A stretch of 64,000 nucleotides of DNA from Aptenodytes patagonicus (taxonomy: Eukaryota > Chordata > Aves > Sphenisciformes > Spheniscidae): positions 146,683,636 to 146,747,635 of the forward strand of contig NC_134950.1 in assembly GCF_965638725.1 (NCBI RefSeq). Direction: 5' to 3'. The first letter of the stretch is position 1, and every line of letters begins with the position of its first letter. Both the position numbers and the translations under genes were made by a program. The notes under the pieces are model-generated. The model searched no databases. It had not been told where the DNA came from and saw only the letters and a list, made by a program, of their open reading frames with translations. Below are positions 1 to 13,300 of the stretch, one piece after another.

Positions 1-3000
1 GAAATAAGTGGGAAAACCTTTTAACAAGCTCATTTTCTTGTGCTGTCTTGATAAAAGTCTAGTAAAAGGGAAATCTAATGGCTTCAACCATTGTGATATC
101 AGATCCCAATGTTTTGAAGTCACTGAAATGTTCAACAAATACTCTCATGATGAAAATGATGCAAAATGAAACAGCAGGAGGGCTGAGGCTGATCCATTTA
201 GATGCACTCAAAAAGCATGTGTGAATCGTCATTTTATCATAAATATTGAATGAAGGGTGTTTACTGTAACATCACGACTTTTATTTGCAGCAAAATCCTT
301 GGCTATCATCAGAACTGTAGCACTATTTGTGCAGCTCGAAGGTCTGTGCCTCTACGCATAAAAAGCCCAACTGGCTCGGGCTGGGAAAATACGACAGTTA
401 GTATACACAGCCAGGGGAAATTTCTCATGGGCAAGGGTCCTCTCGCAGGTAACCCATGATTTTGAAAACACATAGGCACACAAACCCAGTTGATACTGGG
501 TGTGAATATTTAAGTGCTACATGTAAAATTATAAACCCGTATGCTGATATCTCGTGAAAACAAGCTTGAAATATTAACCCTACTTTATTTCTAAGATCTC
601 TCCAACTTTTTGTTGGTTTGCTTTTGGATTTTTTCCCCATTTCTTATCTAGTTTAGTCATTTGCAATGACTATCATTTACTCCAGATGTATTAGAGAAGC
701 ATGTTAGAGAAGCAACATATTGGATGGACTCTGTTTATTCAGCTCTCTCTGTGCCTTTTTGGACTGCTCGAATCTGTAGCACAGAGCATAATGAGAATGT
801 TACCTCCCCATGGAGAGAGAAACTCTCCCTCAAAAATAATACAAAACATTTGCAAGGGTTATACATGAAAGGCTGCTTTGTCAAAATGGAGATCTGCCCT
901 CTTAACAGGAAAACCTAGATGGACTTCAGGCATATATTCAAACATTGCTTGTTCTTTCCACCCAGCTTGTTCTTTCCATCCCAAAATCAGCACCTAAGCC
1001 AGTTAAAAACAGTTCAGCCCACATGCCACTCTCTGCTGAAGGAAGGTTTCAGAAACTGTATCTTACCGTTTTATTTAGTTCTTATCACTGTGGTAACGAA
1101 GCACTGCACAAAATTAAGTACCACAAAAATCACAACTGAGTACTCTCCTTCACTACTAGCTTGCAATATATTTGGTCTTCATAGAGTCAGCACAAATCAG
1201 TGCTCCAGATCTCTCAATCCAGGTCTTTCTTACAATGCAGTAGCAGTATAGGCTCTGGTTGCTGTTTAGGGGCCTTATATAGTGATAAGGGGCCTTATAG
1301 AAGAGATATCCATGCAGGTAATGCAGACATGGTCTCTGTCACAAAAGTGTTGCAGTCAAAATTACAATGGAGGACTGTCAAAGTAGATGTGATAGTTGGA
1401 GAACAGTAGTACCCATCATTTACAAAATGAGTCAGAAGCACAAGGCACAGCAAATTGGCCACCATGGAGTACATTTCCCGGGAAAGATGAGGTTATGAGG
1501 AAGATGAAAGAGAGGCTTTATGCTTGTTTAAAGCCCTGCTTCCAGGAGTTAGGGAGAAAGTATAAGGACATTCTAAGGAAAATTCAACTGAAGAGGAGCT
1601 GGCAACACTAATTAGAGGCAGGGGTTGGTGCCACAGCAGAACTTAAGAAGTGCCTGGATTTATGTAATCAGGAGCTTTAAAAGGAAAGAAAAGGCAGGGG
1701 TGTTTAATGCAGCAGAAGATGGAGAGGCAGCAGAAAGGAACAAAGCAGGAAAGAAATACTCAGGATGATAAGCTGGAAAGATGACCTGTAAGACAGGTTT
1801 TGGAAGCAGGATAAAGAACCTTTGTCAAAACTGAAGGCTAGGAGCTTGTGGCAGCCAACCTGTGAGATGAAGAGGGTTTTAGCTGCATGGAGGAAGAGGA
1901 AAAGCCACACTGGACAAGAAGGACCTGCCAGATTTAAAGAGCCTGGACCTTTGCAAAAATAAGATATGACAATTCCCTCGGTATTTTTTTAAATTATGCA
2001 TGGAGTAAATGCTAAAAGGTGAGACCTCCTGCAAAATTAGGAGGAGAAAAGCCCAGGTTACTGTATTAAATTTGTGATGGACTCCAGGCATACCAACTAA
2101 TTATGGCACTTGTGACAGTCTTGTCAGGACAGTGCTATGAAAACTCAAGGTGGCTGACCTATAAGCCAGGTGACAACACAAGTTATTTTAATGAAGTGTC
2201 TTTCATACAAACTAGCAAGAAACAAGTCACAGCAGAGAGCATCTGCATTAGATTTAATGGCATCTTAGTTCATTTCACTCCTGGTAGCCTGTACTGTCTA
2301 GAGTTCATTTTATCCGTTGCCTGAGCACTGGCTGACTAGTACTGCACAGCAACAGTCCCCACTGGGATCCTGCTGCCTCTTGGAAGAACCTCTTAAAACA
2401 TACGTCTCTCCATAGGTGATGAAAGGATAGGATCATGAACAGATATTGTGGAGACGTGCCAGGTGGAGGGAGTGCTCTCAAAGGGCCGAGCAGTCTGTTC
2501 AAAACATGCATTTTTGAGGTACCAAAGCTGGAGGCAAGGAGGCAAGTCAGAGAGGGGTGGGTGAGAAGATGACATGAAGAGGAAGGCGGTGGACAGGGAC
2601 CATTAGGCTGAACACGCAAGAGGAGTTAACAGAGAAGCAGGTCAAGATCTGAGCAGAAGGAAGTCAGTCTGGCACAGAGAGGAGGATCTATGAGTCATCC
2701 CTGCAAAGCTGCTAGCCAGAATTGCACAGCGGCTTCAGAATTTAACGATACTAAGAGTTCCTAGTACCTCGCTGACCTATCAAATTAATTATTGTTGTTG
2801 GTCTGTATGTAAACATGGATTATTACAAGATACGTCTGCTTGCATCAGTAATGAATTGATCCCAAAACACATGCAATGTTGCAACTAACTTTATTCAAAG
2901 TTTATAACTTTTGATTATTTATCTTACTGAGAATTTAAAGATCGAATTTTAAACCCACAGATTTCAAACCTAGTATACATTCATGTCAGCTAACCTCAAG

Positions 3001-5728
3001 CTTGAAATTAAGTACCTAAACTCTTTATCTAATTGATGAAAATAAGTAGGTGATTCAGGACTAATTCCTATTTTTATTCTGAGTTTATATAAGAAAAATT
3101 CTCCAGTTGCAAGGTACTCTAGCAGGACTTCATTACTTGTATAGAATTTTCCAGAATTTGTATTTTATGTTTCTCCTTTATAAGGAGACATCTATAAAAT
3201 GTGATAAAATGGACAGGACTTTCAGTGTGATTCAGTTTAATATAGTAAGAGTTTAGAAAGTAAGTAATCCCACATTACTTACTAAAGTATTTACAATATT
3301 TCTGAAATTCCTCTTGCAGTTACGATCATCCAGAATGGATGTATCTCTAAGATTTATAAAAAGTGATACACAATATAAATAAGTGCATTTCCTCGGGGAA
3401 AAAGATCCCTGAGGAGCAATTCGCAAGACAAATTCCCTGCAAGGTAATTTTTTTCTGGCGAAAGCTTCGCTTGACAGAGTCCCTGCTAAGAAAAATGTCT
3501 TTCAGAAAAAAAGTTTGTGGGTTATACAGTCCTAAGGAAAGCCCCTGATAATTCCAGCTTCCTGAGTTCACAAAACAAGGCTCTTATAATTGCATGTCGT
3601 GCTCCAAGCATCCCAAAGGAGGTAACACTAAATCCTCATTCCTCCACCCCAATTAAATGAAACAAAATCTCTGTTGCCTTAGACCCACCTTTTCACCTAG
3701 TTCCTTGGTTCATAGATAGCTACTTTGCCACAGAAGAACCTTATATTGTATGAAAATTTAACACTCTATTTCTCAATTGCTAGTGAGAACAAGAAGAGGA
3801 AACATGACAAGCCAGTAAATCAGAATAACCCATGTGCTCACAAAAAGCTCCTCGGTACTAGAGCAACAGCAGAGAAAAAAGACTATCAAGCAGTAGAAAA
3901 GGGAGTATATTCCGGACATTCTTCAGGGTAAAACAGATTAGGAGACAAAGGACGTGGTCCTTCAAGGAACAGGAAGATATCCTCAGCTGCAAACAGTCAG
4001 CTGCATCAGAGTGAAGAAAAGAACTCCTCAGCAGTGATATATACCTCTCGGGTAACTTCTCGCTATTTATTTACTGCATGACAGAGATACTCCTGGTGCT
4101 GGCTCTCCCTAGATTGCTGATCGTTTCGGACTCTCCAACCAGCAGCGTTGTAGTGCCCAACCGTCTCCGGTGTGCTCCAAGGCACAGCAACCACGCAGGC
4201 CTCCTGCTGCTCTTAGAGGGTTCATTGGATTCTGCAGCTCCAGATACTGTACAGCGGTGGAAGCTTTTCTCTCATTTAACCAAATTCAGTTTCGGGTGGT
4301 GGTGTCTAAATGTGCTTTTTTTATTGTTTACTAGGAACAGGATGATTCCACAGCATCACTCTGGTTTTTTTCACCTTTTACACTGAGGATTAGAGGTTGG
4401 CATTGGAAAGTGATAGCCAGTGACCTAGCAGGGCTTTCTGTGGTGCAGTGTTGTCCAAAGATCATCTATCTTTTCAAACAGAGAATTCAGCTGTTGTGAT
4501 TCATGGTCTGTGTTTGATGTCAGCAAGAACATTGGTCCCAGTAATGATAAACAGCTCAGGCTGCATCTAGCCTTCGGTCCAGCTGAGCAGCTTTCATATT
4601 AAGGGAATGAGCACAGTTTTGTATTATAGATCTTCCAAGAATAACTTGAAGAGAAGACTTGCTTTACTGTGTTCAAAATGAATTAAAAAGATACCCAATA
4701 CTTTGTTTCTTGCTGCAAGTCCCAATTCCCAAGTTATGCTCCTTGATGGTTCAATATGCTCCCTCATTAAGTATATTTTTGTCTGTCTTAATTTGGCTGA
4801 AGTAATGTATCTGTATTTTAGAATAAGAGTTCATCAGGTGATGCAACTAGGAGATAAAAGAAAAAAATTAAAATCTTTTTAATCTAGTTGGTGTACTGAA
4901 AAGAATGTCAGGAAGGAAATTTGTAATAAAAGACATAGGTTTATGGCTCCTTTTTTTGCTTCACATCCTAATCTAATTATGTACTCCTTCAAATGACGGT
5001 TCCCTTGTGATACTCATTTAAGAAAAGTAATAACCAATGTAATGATTAAAACCAACGTTGTAGAACAATTCCATCATATTCAGGATCCAAGTCCATCACA
5101 GGACGGTCTGATCACCAGATTTGGTGGTGTCTAGCTTGGAGGCATTAAATACCTTCTCTGGCTGATATATTTATGTATATTTGCAGAGTTTATATATTCA
5201 TGTTTTCCAAAGTTAAAAACTCTTTTCTTTTGAAGGAAAAACCTTTCCTCGTGGATTAAAACTAAACCCTCACCGTGCGTTTCTTCAAACGGCCTCGCTC
5301 CCCAGGTGGTGAAGCCAGGCCACGTGCAGGCAGCTGCAGCTCCACCCTGCACGGCTGCGTGCTCCAGTCCTCCCCCGTGGACTGGCACTGAGGCTGGCGT
5401 GCCTGCTCGATCAGCCACGTCAGGGAACTGATTCGGCTGGAAATTAATACCCCCACCCCCCCCAAGAGATTAATTTTCAGCCAGCTGAAGGCTCTGCACT
5501 GAGGTACCACATGGCCTTCCCCTCTTCTGCTGCTGACAGAGGGAAGAGAGGGGAAGGCCCAGCCAGGGCATGCTCGTTACGAATAGGCATGCTGATAAAC
5601 CTGGAATAGTTTAAGGCAAAACGATACAGCAAGTGGCAAAAGGAGAACACTGTCTCATGGTTAATACATGGTAAAACTTACCCTGAAATGTAGGCAAGCA
5701 AAAGGAGTCAAAGGGTTTCATTTATTTA

Positions 5729-5754
5729 CCTCCCCCCCGCCTCCCCCCCCCCCC
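5729..5754. repeat. C-rich low-complexity tract
   Basis: Runs of seven and twelve C are separated only by G, C and T. This is simple low-complexity sequence, and its length is likely to vary between individuals or assemblies. Confidence 0.85.
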
Positions 5755-8734
5755 AATAGTTTCTTGATTTATTCTCTGAGGGAGAGGAATCTAGGGTTTA
5801 AGTTGCCAAATCCAGCAATATCTGTCTGAAAACATTACTGAATTTGTGTATTCTTCCAAATGAAAGCAAAGAGATTTCTATCTTCCTCTATCTAAATCTG
5901 ATTTGTAATACACTTTAACAAAGGATCTAGAAGTATTTTAAATGCCATGTGAATGCAAAAATAAGTGAGAGCCTAAATTCTTGTAATTCTTTGTGTTCTT
6001 TTTAATTACAGTCTGAGAACTAGACTGATAACATACTGTATAGATAACGTTTTTAATTTATTCATTATATTCTGATAATTTTTCGTATAAGTAATTACAT
6101 TAATAAACTGGGCGTAGTCCTTTGAAGTTCAATTTAGAAAGTACCATGTTATCTGCATGTAATAAACCTCATATATCTATCCTCCCTCTTCTGCTATCAT
6201 GTCTAGTGACTACTGTTAAAAGCTTTTTTAAATATTCCTTTGCTCACTTTAATAGGGATTTTTACAATATCATTACACATTCTAATTGGGCTATTAGGGG
6301 TTTCATGCCACTTACAGAAATACAGGGTGAGTAACTGCAACTATTGCAAGTTACGTAAAAAGAAATGAGCTAAAAGGACAGTAACATTTTTACACACACA
6401 CAGAGTGATGAAATCCAGAGTTAAGAATTAGGCACGGCTGGCACAGTGCGCTGCAGCCCAGAGCAAAGCCCCTGAACAAAGTGCAGCTGGTCAAAAATCA
6501 ACCCACTGAAAAAGGGATTCTCCAAATTTCTCTAGAAACAGGGGGTTATACCGTCCTTTGCTCTTATTTCAGTTTTGGGAGGCTAAAACCCCTTGTGTTA
6601 GAGGATTTGCTGCATCCAACCATTTTATTGCCAGTTTTGGAATATCATCAGCCTGGGCAGCTCTGGCTAACCATCATATTCTACATTTGATGAGGGGAGT
6701 AGCTCAGCACTGGAATAGCCTTGAATACTCTGCTTTTTCAGTTTCATGGCCCCATGTTTGAGCCTTAAACACCCTCTTAAAATTACATAGATGCCCATAT
6801 GTATGCCTGATAAGCTGCAGGGGACAATTTATTAACATATTTTGGTAAGGTCAAGCATGTTACAGTCTGATGAAGCTGGTGCTTCTGATATTCCTAGAAC
6901 ATGGACGTTTGATAAAGACAACAGTGATCATGGCTGAGGGGTTCTGCCTTATGCAGATATTCATATGTTGATCTGTTTGTTTTTACAAACGTGACCTTTT
7001 TTTTTAAATACGATTTTCCTCACAGGTGGGAATGGCAGTTACAAACCAATTCTGATAACAGGGAAATTGGAAATGAGGTTGGATCCTGACTACCTCAGCA
7101 TATTTTGGGTATACGGGATGTAATTCCCCCTTAGAAGTTGTAGTGCAGCTGATCCCAGTGACTCAACTTCACCATATCTATCTACACCCAGTTTTAGTCT
7201 CCTGTGAATCAACTTAATTTCGAGGACAGAGCTGAGCACTGAAATGAACTGTGTGTTTCAGCAGAAGCAGGAGCTAATCAGAGCAAACAGCTAGTCATGG
7301 CTTTGGTACCCCAAGATAGATGTTTAGTCTCTTTTTTTAAAAAATTATGTTCCTAAATGTTTTTATTCTGTGTTATTCAGGTATAAAGCTCCCATTACCA
7401 TATGTGTAACAGCACATTAAGAAGTAAGAAATTAGTCCTGATAGGGGATTTCTGCAAGTGCCTCCAATGCTATTAATGAATAAAGAGAAAAGCGCAAAGT
7501 GAAACTGAAATCTCTGAAAACAGTGAGATATTTATTTTGATTACAGTGTCTGCTAGGCTCCTTTGCCACCGTGCTGGGAGAGCTCCTCGCACATGTTAGC
7601 TCTTCTGGCCCCGGTCTCCATCGGCTCAACTCCTATGAGCTCAGTGGTTTCCAGCATGGTCTCTGCAGCTGGCCTCACTGCTGAGCCTTCTGGTCACACG
7701 CTCTTTTTTTTTAACCCCCCACAAAAACGGGACCTCAAATGTCAAACCAACAGCGCATGTAGGACCAGTGCTGACTCCCAGTAATTTAGAAGCAATGCCT
7801 CAGCCTCACTATGTGCTTTAGAGACACATACTAGAAGCAGAGCTTACTGGACATCAAACCTAGTCACTCTTTACACCGGGTAGCTCTGAACTGGATTTCT
7901 ACATGCTTCTCTGCCTCTTTTCTCACCAACTGCTCAGTAAATCAGTTGGTGAAATCAAACAAATTCATACAATTTGCACAGCCTAGATAGATTACTATGA
8001 ACCTTAAGCCCATAAACAATATAGAGGGAGAGGAAAAAGTAAGCTGTGTGTCATGGGGCAAGCTGCATGCTGTTTTATATAACACAGGAGCGCAGAAATA
8101 TGCATAAGACCATGTAAACATGGCTTAGTCTTAAAAGAGGTCTCTCATCTCTGAGACATTCAGCTGCGAAACACCATGGAAAAGCAGAAGAGATGGAAGG
8201 CTACAGCCTGTAGAAATTAGTGGTATATGTATAAACAGATTAAATTCTTGAACATCCGTGTCAGAAAATTCAAGTTCAGCACAACTGAAAGGATTACTTA
8301 TGTCTTAGAAAGTAAAAGCTGTGAAGATATCACAGTACATCATGACAGGGGAGATTTCTCAAGATCTGAAGCAAACTTTCAGAATAAACAGGAGATAAGA
8401 GGTCCTTGCAGCAGCGGGAAGGTCTTCAAGTCTCTTAAGCAAGCAAGCAAATAAAGAGACACAGTAAGTGACAAACAGGGAAAGGGAGATGCATGAAAAA
8501 AAGTAGAAGTTACAGCAGATTATGAAGTCGTCTGTTTTGCAGAATGGTCCCTGATCTTAGGCGCTGACTTTGGCTCTCTGAAGAGTTTTTCACCAGTTAG
8601 CGTTATTCTGACATGTGTAGGCTAACATTAGCTCTGGTTGTCTGCACAGTGGAAGGGATCATCTGTAACTCTTACACAAATGGCTTCAGCCAAGAGGAAT
8701 GGGAAGCAGCCTTGAAAATACAAGAAATTCTCTC

Positions 8735-8770
8735 CTGGGTCAGATCAAAGGTCTCTTTGGCCAGTATTCC
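8735..8770 (+). repeat. Possible ancient CR1/L3-like repeat fragment
   Basis: The phrase around TGGGTCAGATCAAAGGTCTC resembles a motif (GGGTCAGACCAAAGGTCCA) that recurs in old sauropsid repeats. Only this short core is recognisable and no ends were seen. Confidence 0.3.
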
Positions 8771-9479
8771 CCTTGCCTGGGGACATTCAGGAGGCTGTCA
8801 CTGCTGTGCTGACATTTGGATCTTTGCAAAAACTCCATCAGACAGACAATCACCCTTGAGGGAAAGCTTAGTGACACAACTGAGACCATGAAGTCTAAAA
8901 CTCAGAAAGAAGTTGTCCCTCCTAATCCACAGCACCTGATCTCCACTGGTAAGTACCGAAGGATGGAAATACTTTTCTAGACCATAAGCTCCGGCAGGAG
9001 CCCACTCTGCACATGATATTGCATCTGTGTGGAGCCATGAGTGAGCCATCTCTTCACCAGCTTGCCCAGAAATGCAACCATGACAAAACGGTGCTGTGCA
9101 GATGCCCATGTGCTTCCTCTTGCTTTGTAACTGCAATGAAAGAAGCATAGCTGTACCAGCAACCCGCGTCCCAAAAATGAGCTGAGGCAGAGAGAAGCTT
9201 TTGTCCTGCCGGCTCTGGCCGTGTGCTGGTCAAATAAAGCATCAACACACTTCACTGGTTTGTTGCAACAGTGTCAGCTCTGCCACAAAACATGCTTTTT
9301 AAAATAAGCTACTCAGTGCTTGTAAAGAAAATTAATTAGAAGTCAGTGGCAAAACGAATTGCTTTTTAGGGAGAAAATGCAAACTCTGCAGTCCATTCCT
9401 CTCGTACTGTCCCTGATCCACAATTTTGTTAACGATGTCATAGAGTCCACAAAGTCCTTTTAGTAGCTCTTTCACTAAA

Positions 9480-10395
9480 GATGACTAGCTGTCTGTCTCT
9501 ATAGCCCCGTAGCAGCTAGCTCCAGAAGGAGACTTTATCTGTTTTAAACTGATCTCCTACTAGTTTCATTGAGTGTGTCCTAGTTCTGGTAATGTGGGAT
9601 TACAGTTCTGTGCTCACCTTATCCACTGCCTTGATTTCTGTAAACCTCACTCATCTCTCTCTCCTCAGTCTCTCTCCCTCACGTCTGGAGAGCTCCAGTC
9701 CTTTAGGCTCTCCTCATAAAGCAAAAAGGTTCATGTAGCAACAAACTGACACCCCTTTATCCCCTTCCTGACACTCAGTATTCTGTTAGGGTTTTTTTGG
9801 CCACCGGATGATTTCAGAGAATTGTCAGTGATGACTCTCAGATCTTTCTCCTGAGCTGCAGGTGCCAGTTCCAAGTTCAGCATCATGCAGGCATGGTATT
9901 TTTCCTCGGCTGCATTACTTCACATTTGTCTACACTGAGGCTCATCTGCCCGCCTACGCTGTTTTGTGAGGTCTTGCCACAGACTTCACAACTGGTGCTG
10001 CATTATCATCAGCAGACTTGGAGATCTCACTGCACACCCCCTCCCCTAGGTCACCGCCATGCTAAGATGAGTCCCAGCACCTATCCCTGGAACACCCTGA
10101 GGCTCATCTTTTCCATTCTGAAAACTGATTTGATCTCTATCCTTTAACAAGCTTTCAGACAAATTTGGTTCTTCAGTAACCTCTGGTGTGCAATATTGTC
10201 AAAGACTTTTTGAAAATCCAGCTGTATCATACTCACTAGATGGATTTATCTGTGTGCTCACTGGCACCTTCCTAGAACGCAGAAGGTCAGGGAGGCAGGA
10301 TTTCCCTTTGCAGATGCCATGCTGACCCTTTTCCATATCGATCTCATTTGTCCAGTGCTTAACTGATCTGAATTCACTCTGTAGCGATCTAGATT
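9480..10395 (-). mobile_element. Old, diverged CR1-group LINE fragment (RT region)
   Basis: Read on the minus strand, the segment carries decayed phrases of the CR1 reverse-transcriptase region, in the expected order: the stretch around the GHRKG-type motif near 10300, the tract before the active site near 10200, and downstream phrases near 10080-9850. Frames are broken many times. It is far more diverged than the CR1 at 43.6-45.9 kb, so it belongs to an older subfamily. The ends are approximate. Confidence 0.6.
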
Positions 10396-13300
10396 AGTGG
10401 AACTTCAAGAACATACAGGAAGAAGACTGCAGCATTAGAGCAAACTTTGGTACTTCTGCAATATAATAGGCAAAATTGTCACCTTGGAGGTTACCACCTT
10501 GAAAAGTTGCAAACCCTGTTTTGCCAGGGCTGAGGACTTAAGAGGTCACCTGCTTATAAGAAGTGCCAAATTCATACAAAGGAAAAAGAAGTAATGAAAA
10601 GAAGTAATGGGACCTTGAAGGACTCTCCTGGAGGGCAAGAGTGGTATGTGTGTGTGATTCCTGAATTGATGCATGAGAAATAAGTAACTAGGGCTGGTCT
10701 GAGAACACCAAGTGCCTGATTCTATTTCAAGCCAGGTGACAAGTAGGGGTATAAAAAAGGTTGCCCTTGAGATGCAGGTCAGAGATGTAGTGAGCTCAGG
10801 AACTGTGACAGAAATGGTGCTATGAAAATCCACCTCAACTTGGGGTAATTAAACATTTCCTAATCCTTTTTGCTGTGCTGCTACTTGACAGCTCCTTGCA
10901 CAGATTGGACTGAAGGTCAAAGTTAAAAAAAAAAAAAAAAAGAAAAAACCACGTCTCTGGACCGACTGCAAATAACTTTATCTTTATCCTGCATCTTACT
11001 TCATCATGTTAATACACAAACAGATTCAAGCTTACATGGTTCTCAAAGTGACTTTGCTTACTCTATTACCCATTTATCTGCCACACAAGCACTTGACTCA
11101 AAGTGAGAGCTCAAAAACTCTGCCCTCTATTACTTTTTCTTATTTAGAAGCAATTGCTATATCAGCAAGAGAAAAGTCACTCCATTTGATTAATAATACA
11201 TACTGATGGTTGAGACATTCAGTCAGAAGACTGATAAACTTGTTAAGCTGCTGAAATCCACTGACAGTTTTCTCTAGGTCTAGACTTACCTTCTGCCCTT
11301 CCTGCTTTGTGAAAGCTCACATAAGACACCACTAAATAGTTTCTTTGTAAACTGTGTAAGATAGGTCAGGAAAGTTTGTGATTTTCAGCCAGTCTTCCTA
11401 TAAACAGTAAGCCTGGTTATTGATACAGCAAGTGAATCAACATGGGATACGTTGGGATATGGCAATATAATGTAGCTGCATATTTTGATTTTTATCTAAG
11501 ATGACAGGACATAACAAAATACAAAAGCAAATCTCAAAGATGTGCAAAAGGAAACACCTTTTTTTGATCACTGCTCTATTGTTTCCCCACTATCTATTCC
11601 CTTTTGCCTCCCTTCACAACCTTTCCTGTTCATGGGTGGTTTGGTTCATTCACTGCTTGCACATTGCCCAGACTTCACCACTTCACCATGGCTTAAAGCA
11701 GCAACGAAGAGTCAGAGTGGAGTGAAGAATTTTGTTCTCATCTCTGACATTTAATACCTGTTGTAGGAACTCAGCATCAGAAAAGAAAGCAGAGATTTTT
11801 TTTTATAACTAAAGTGTGTTGTTGAGGACAAATGCACTTGAACTCTCACATAACCAGAGATACATGACAAGACCTAGACATGAAGATGACATGGAGTTGA
11901 CAAAATAGAGCTCTGGGCTTGAGAGCCAACACACACTTCTGAACGTTTAAACATTTGATCCTCTCATGCCAAGTCCAAAGCCTTAATGATGCCACAACGA
12001 AGACTAAATGTGTTTGCTCAGCCAGAGACTGAGTATAAACCATGTGAAGGCATTAAAATAAATGAAGGATCTATAGGTTTTGGATTTTGTTTGAAGGTAT
12101 CAGAATTGTGATCCTTTCTTTTAAGTTTTGGGTGAAGCAGCATTTGGGGAATGGTCTCAGAGGATTCTGTCAAGTGTCACCAAGCAGAAGCACAGCTTTA
12201 GGAATATTCTGGAGATAATGAAACTTCAATCACGAAATGCCACTCTCTACCTACTTTGACAAGCATTCCCTCCTCACTGTCCTCCAAGTGGCTGTTCTAG
12301 GACCAGACCAACAGAATGGCTAAATCAGTCAATTGAGAGCAAGCTTGGCCCTGCTATCTTAGGAAAGATGAGAGCACATGTGAGCCTTGAAAAGCCTCCA
12401 CCCACATAACCTCCCCGATTCACACTTTGAAGCACAGGGCAATCAGAGATGTGGGCTTAGCGCCCCAAACCCAAAGGTGGTCAAGCCCAGAGACAGGCAG
12501 GAATTGGGGGCATAGCCACGTGAATTGCCGCCAACTTCACCATCTCCCCAGACTATTGACTTCCCCACTCCCGCCCTGGTCATCTCCCCATCATTTCCTC
12601 TCAAAGTGTCTTTTTTCCTCTTCACTCTGTTCCTGTTTGGCCCCTGACACTCAGAAGAAGGAGGGGAAGAAGAGCATGCTAGCTGATTCTCTCCCTCTTC
12701 TTTCTGGACCAACTAAAAATCTAGAGAACTGCACGTTCAGCAGTTCAGTTGGGGGCATCCTAGGGTTGCAAGACACTGGCATGCAGTGCAGAGCCACTCC
12801 TCAGGCACGTACTCGGTGTAATAGGAAACTGCAGTTTGGCACACTGATTTTTTGAAAGGATAGATGATGAAAACTATGTATGGGAGTCTGAAACAAAGAT
12901 ACCGTAAGGGAAAAAAAACAGACAGAAAATTGACTGTTTTTCAAAATTATTTCCATATGCCTACTTAATAATCAAATAACAATTAGGCAGGACACGGTGC
13001 AGACAACTTAATGGACTCATCATCAAATCCAAGATTTCAGAAGTGGCAAAAAGTATGTTCCTGCATTAAGATAAATTAAACCAGCATGCTTCAATCTACT
13101 AAAATTCTCTTTACATAAATAAATTACACCCAGCAACATTACTCTTAAAGCTGACCCACTTGAGTTTTCAGTACTGGAAGCTCTGTTCTGTGGAAAGATA
13201 AACACACATTTTAACTTTTTCATTTCCAAGATTGCTTTTTTTTTCCAGATAGTAATACCTTCACTAGTAAAATTAACAAGCAAAACCCACCAAACGAAAA

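Larger units (their letters stand above)
1..9479. other. Intergenic DNA downstream of PTTG1IP, no gene recognised
   Basis: No exon with a family-level match, RNA gene or clear full repeat was found. Open frames are short (110 codons at most) and in mixed frames, as chance predicts. Points noted: a purine-rich unrecognised block at about 1490-1950, a C-rich tract at 5729-5754, and a possible ancient repeat at 8735-8770. SUMO3, the mammalian downstream neighbour, was not recognised. Confidence 0.6.

Noticed and set aside
12427-12855. 142-codon open frame on the plus strand
   Set aside because: No domain, no family resemblance and low-complexity Ser/Pro composition; a shadow frame overlaps on the other strand.
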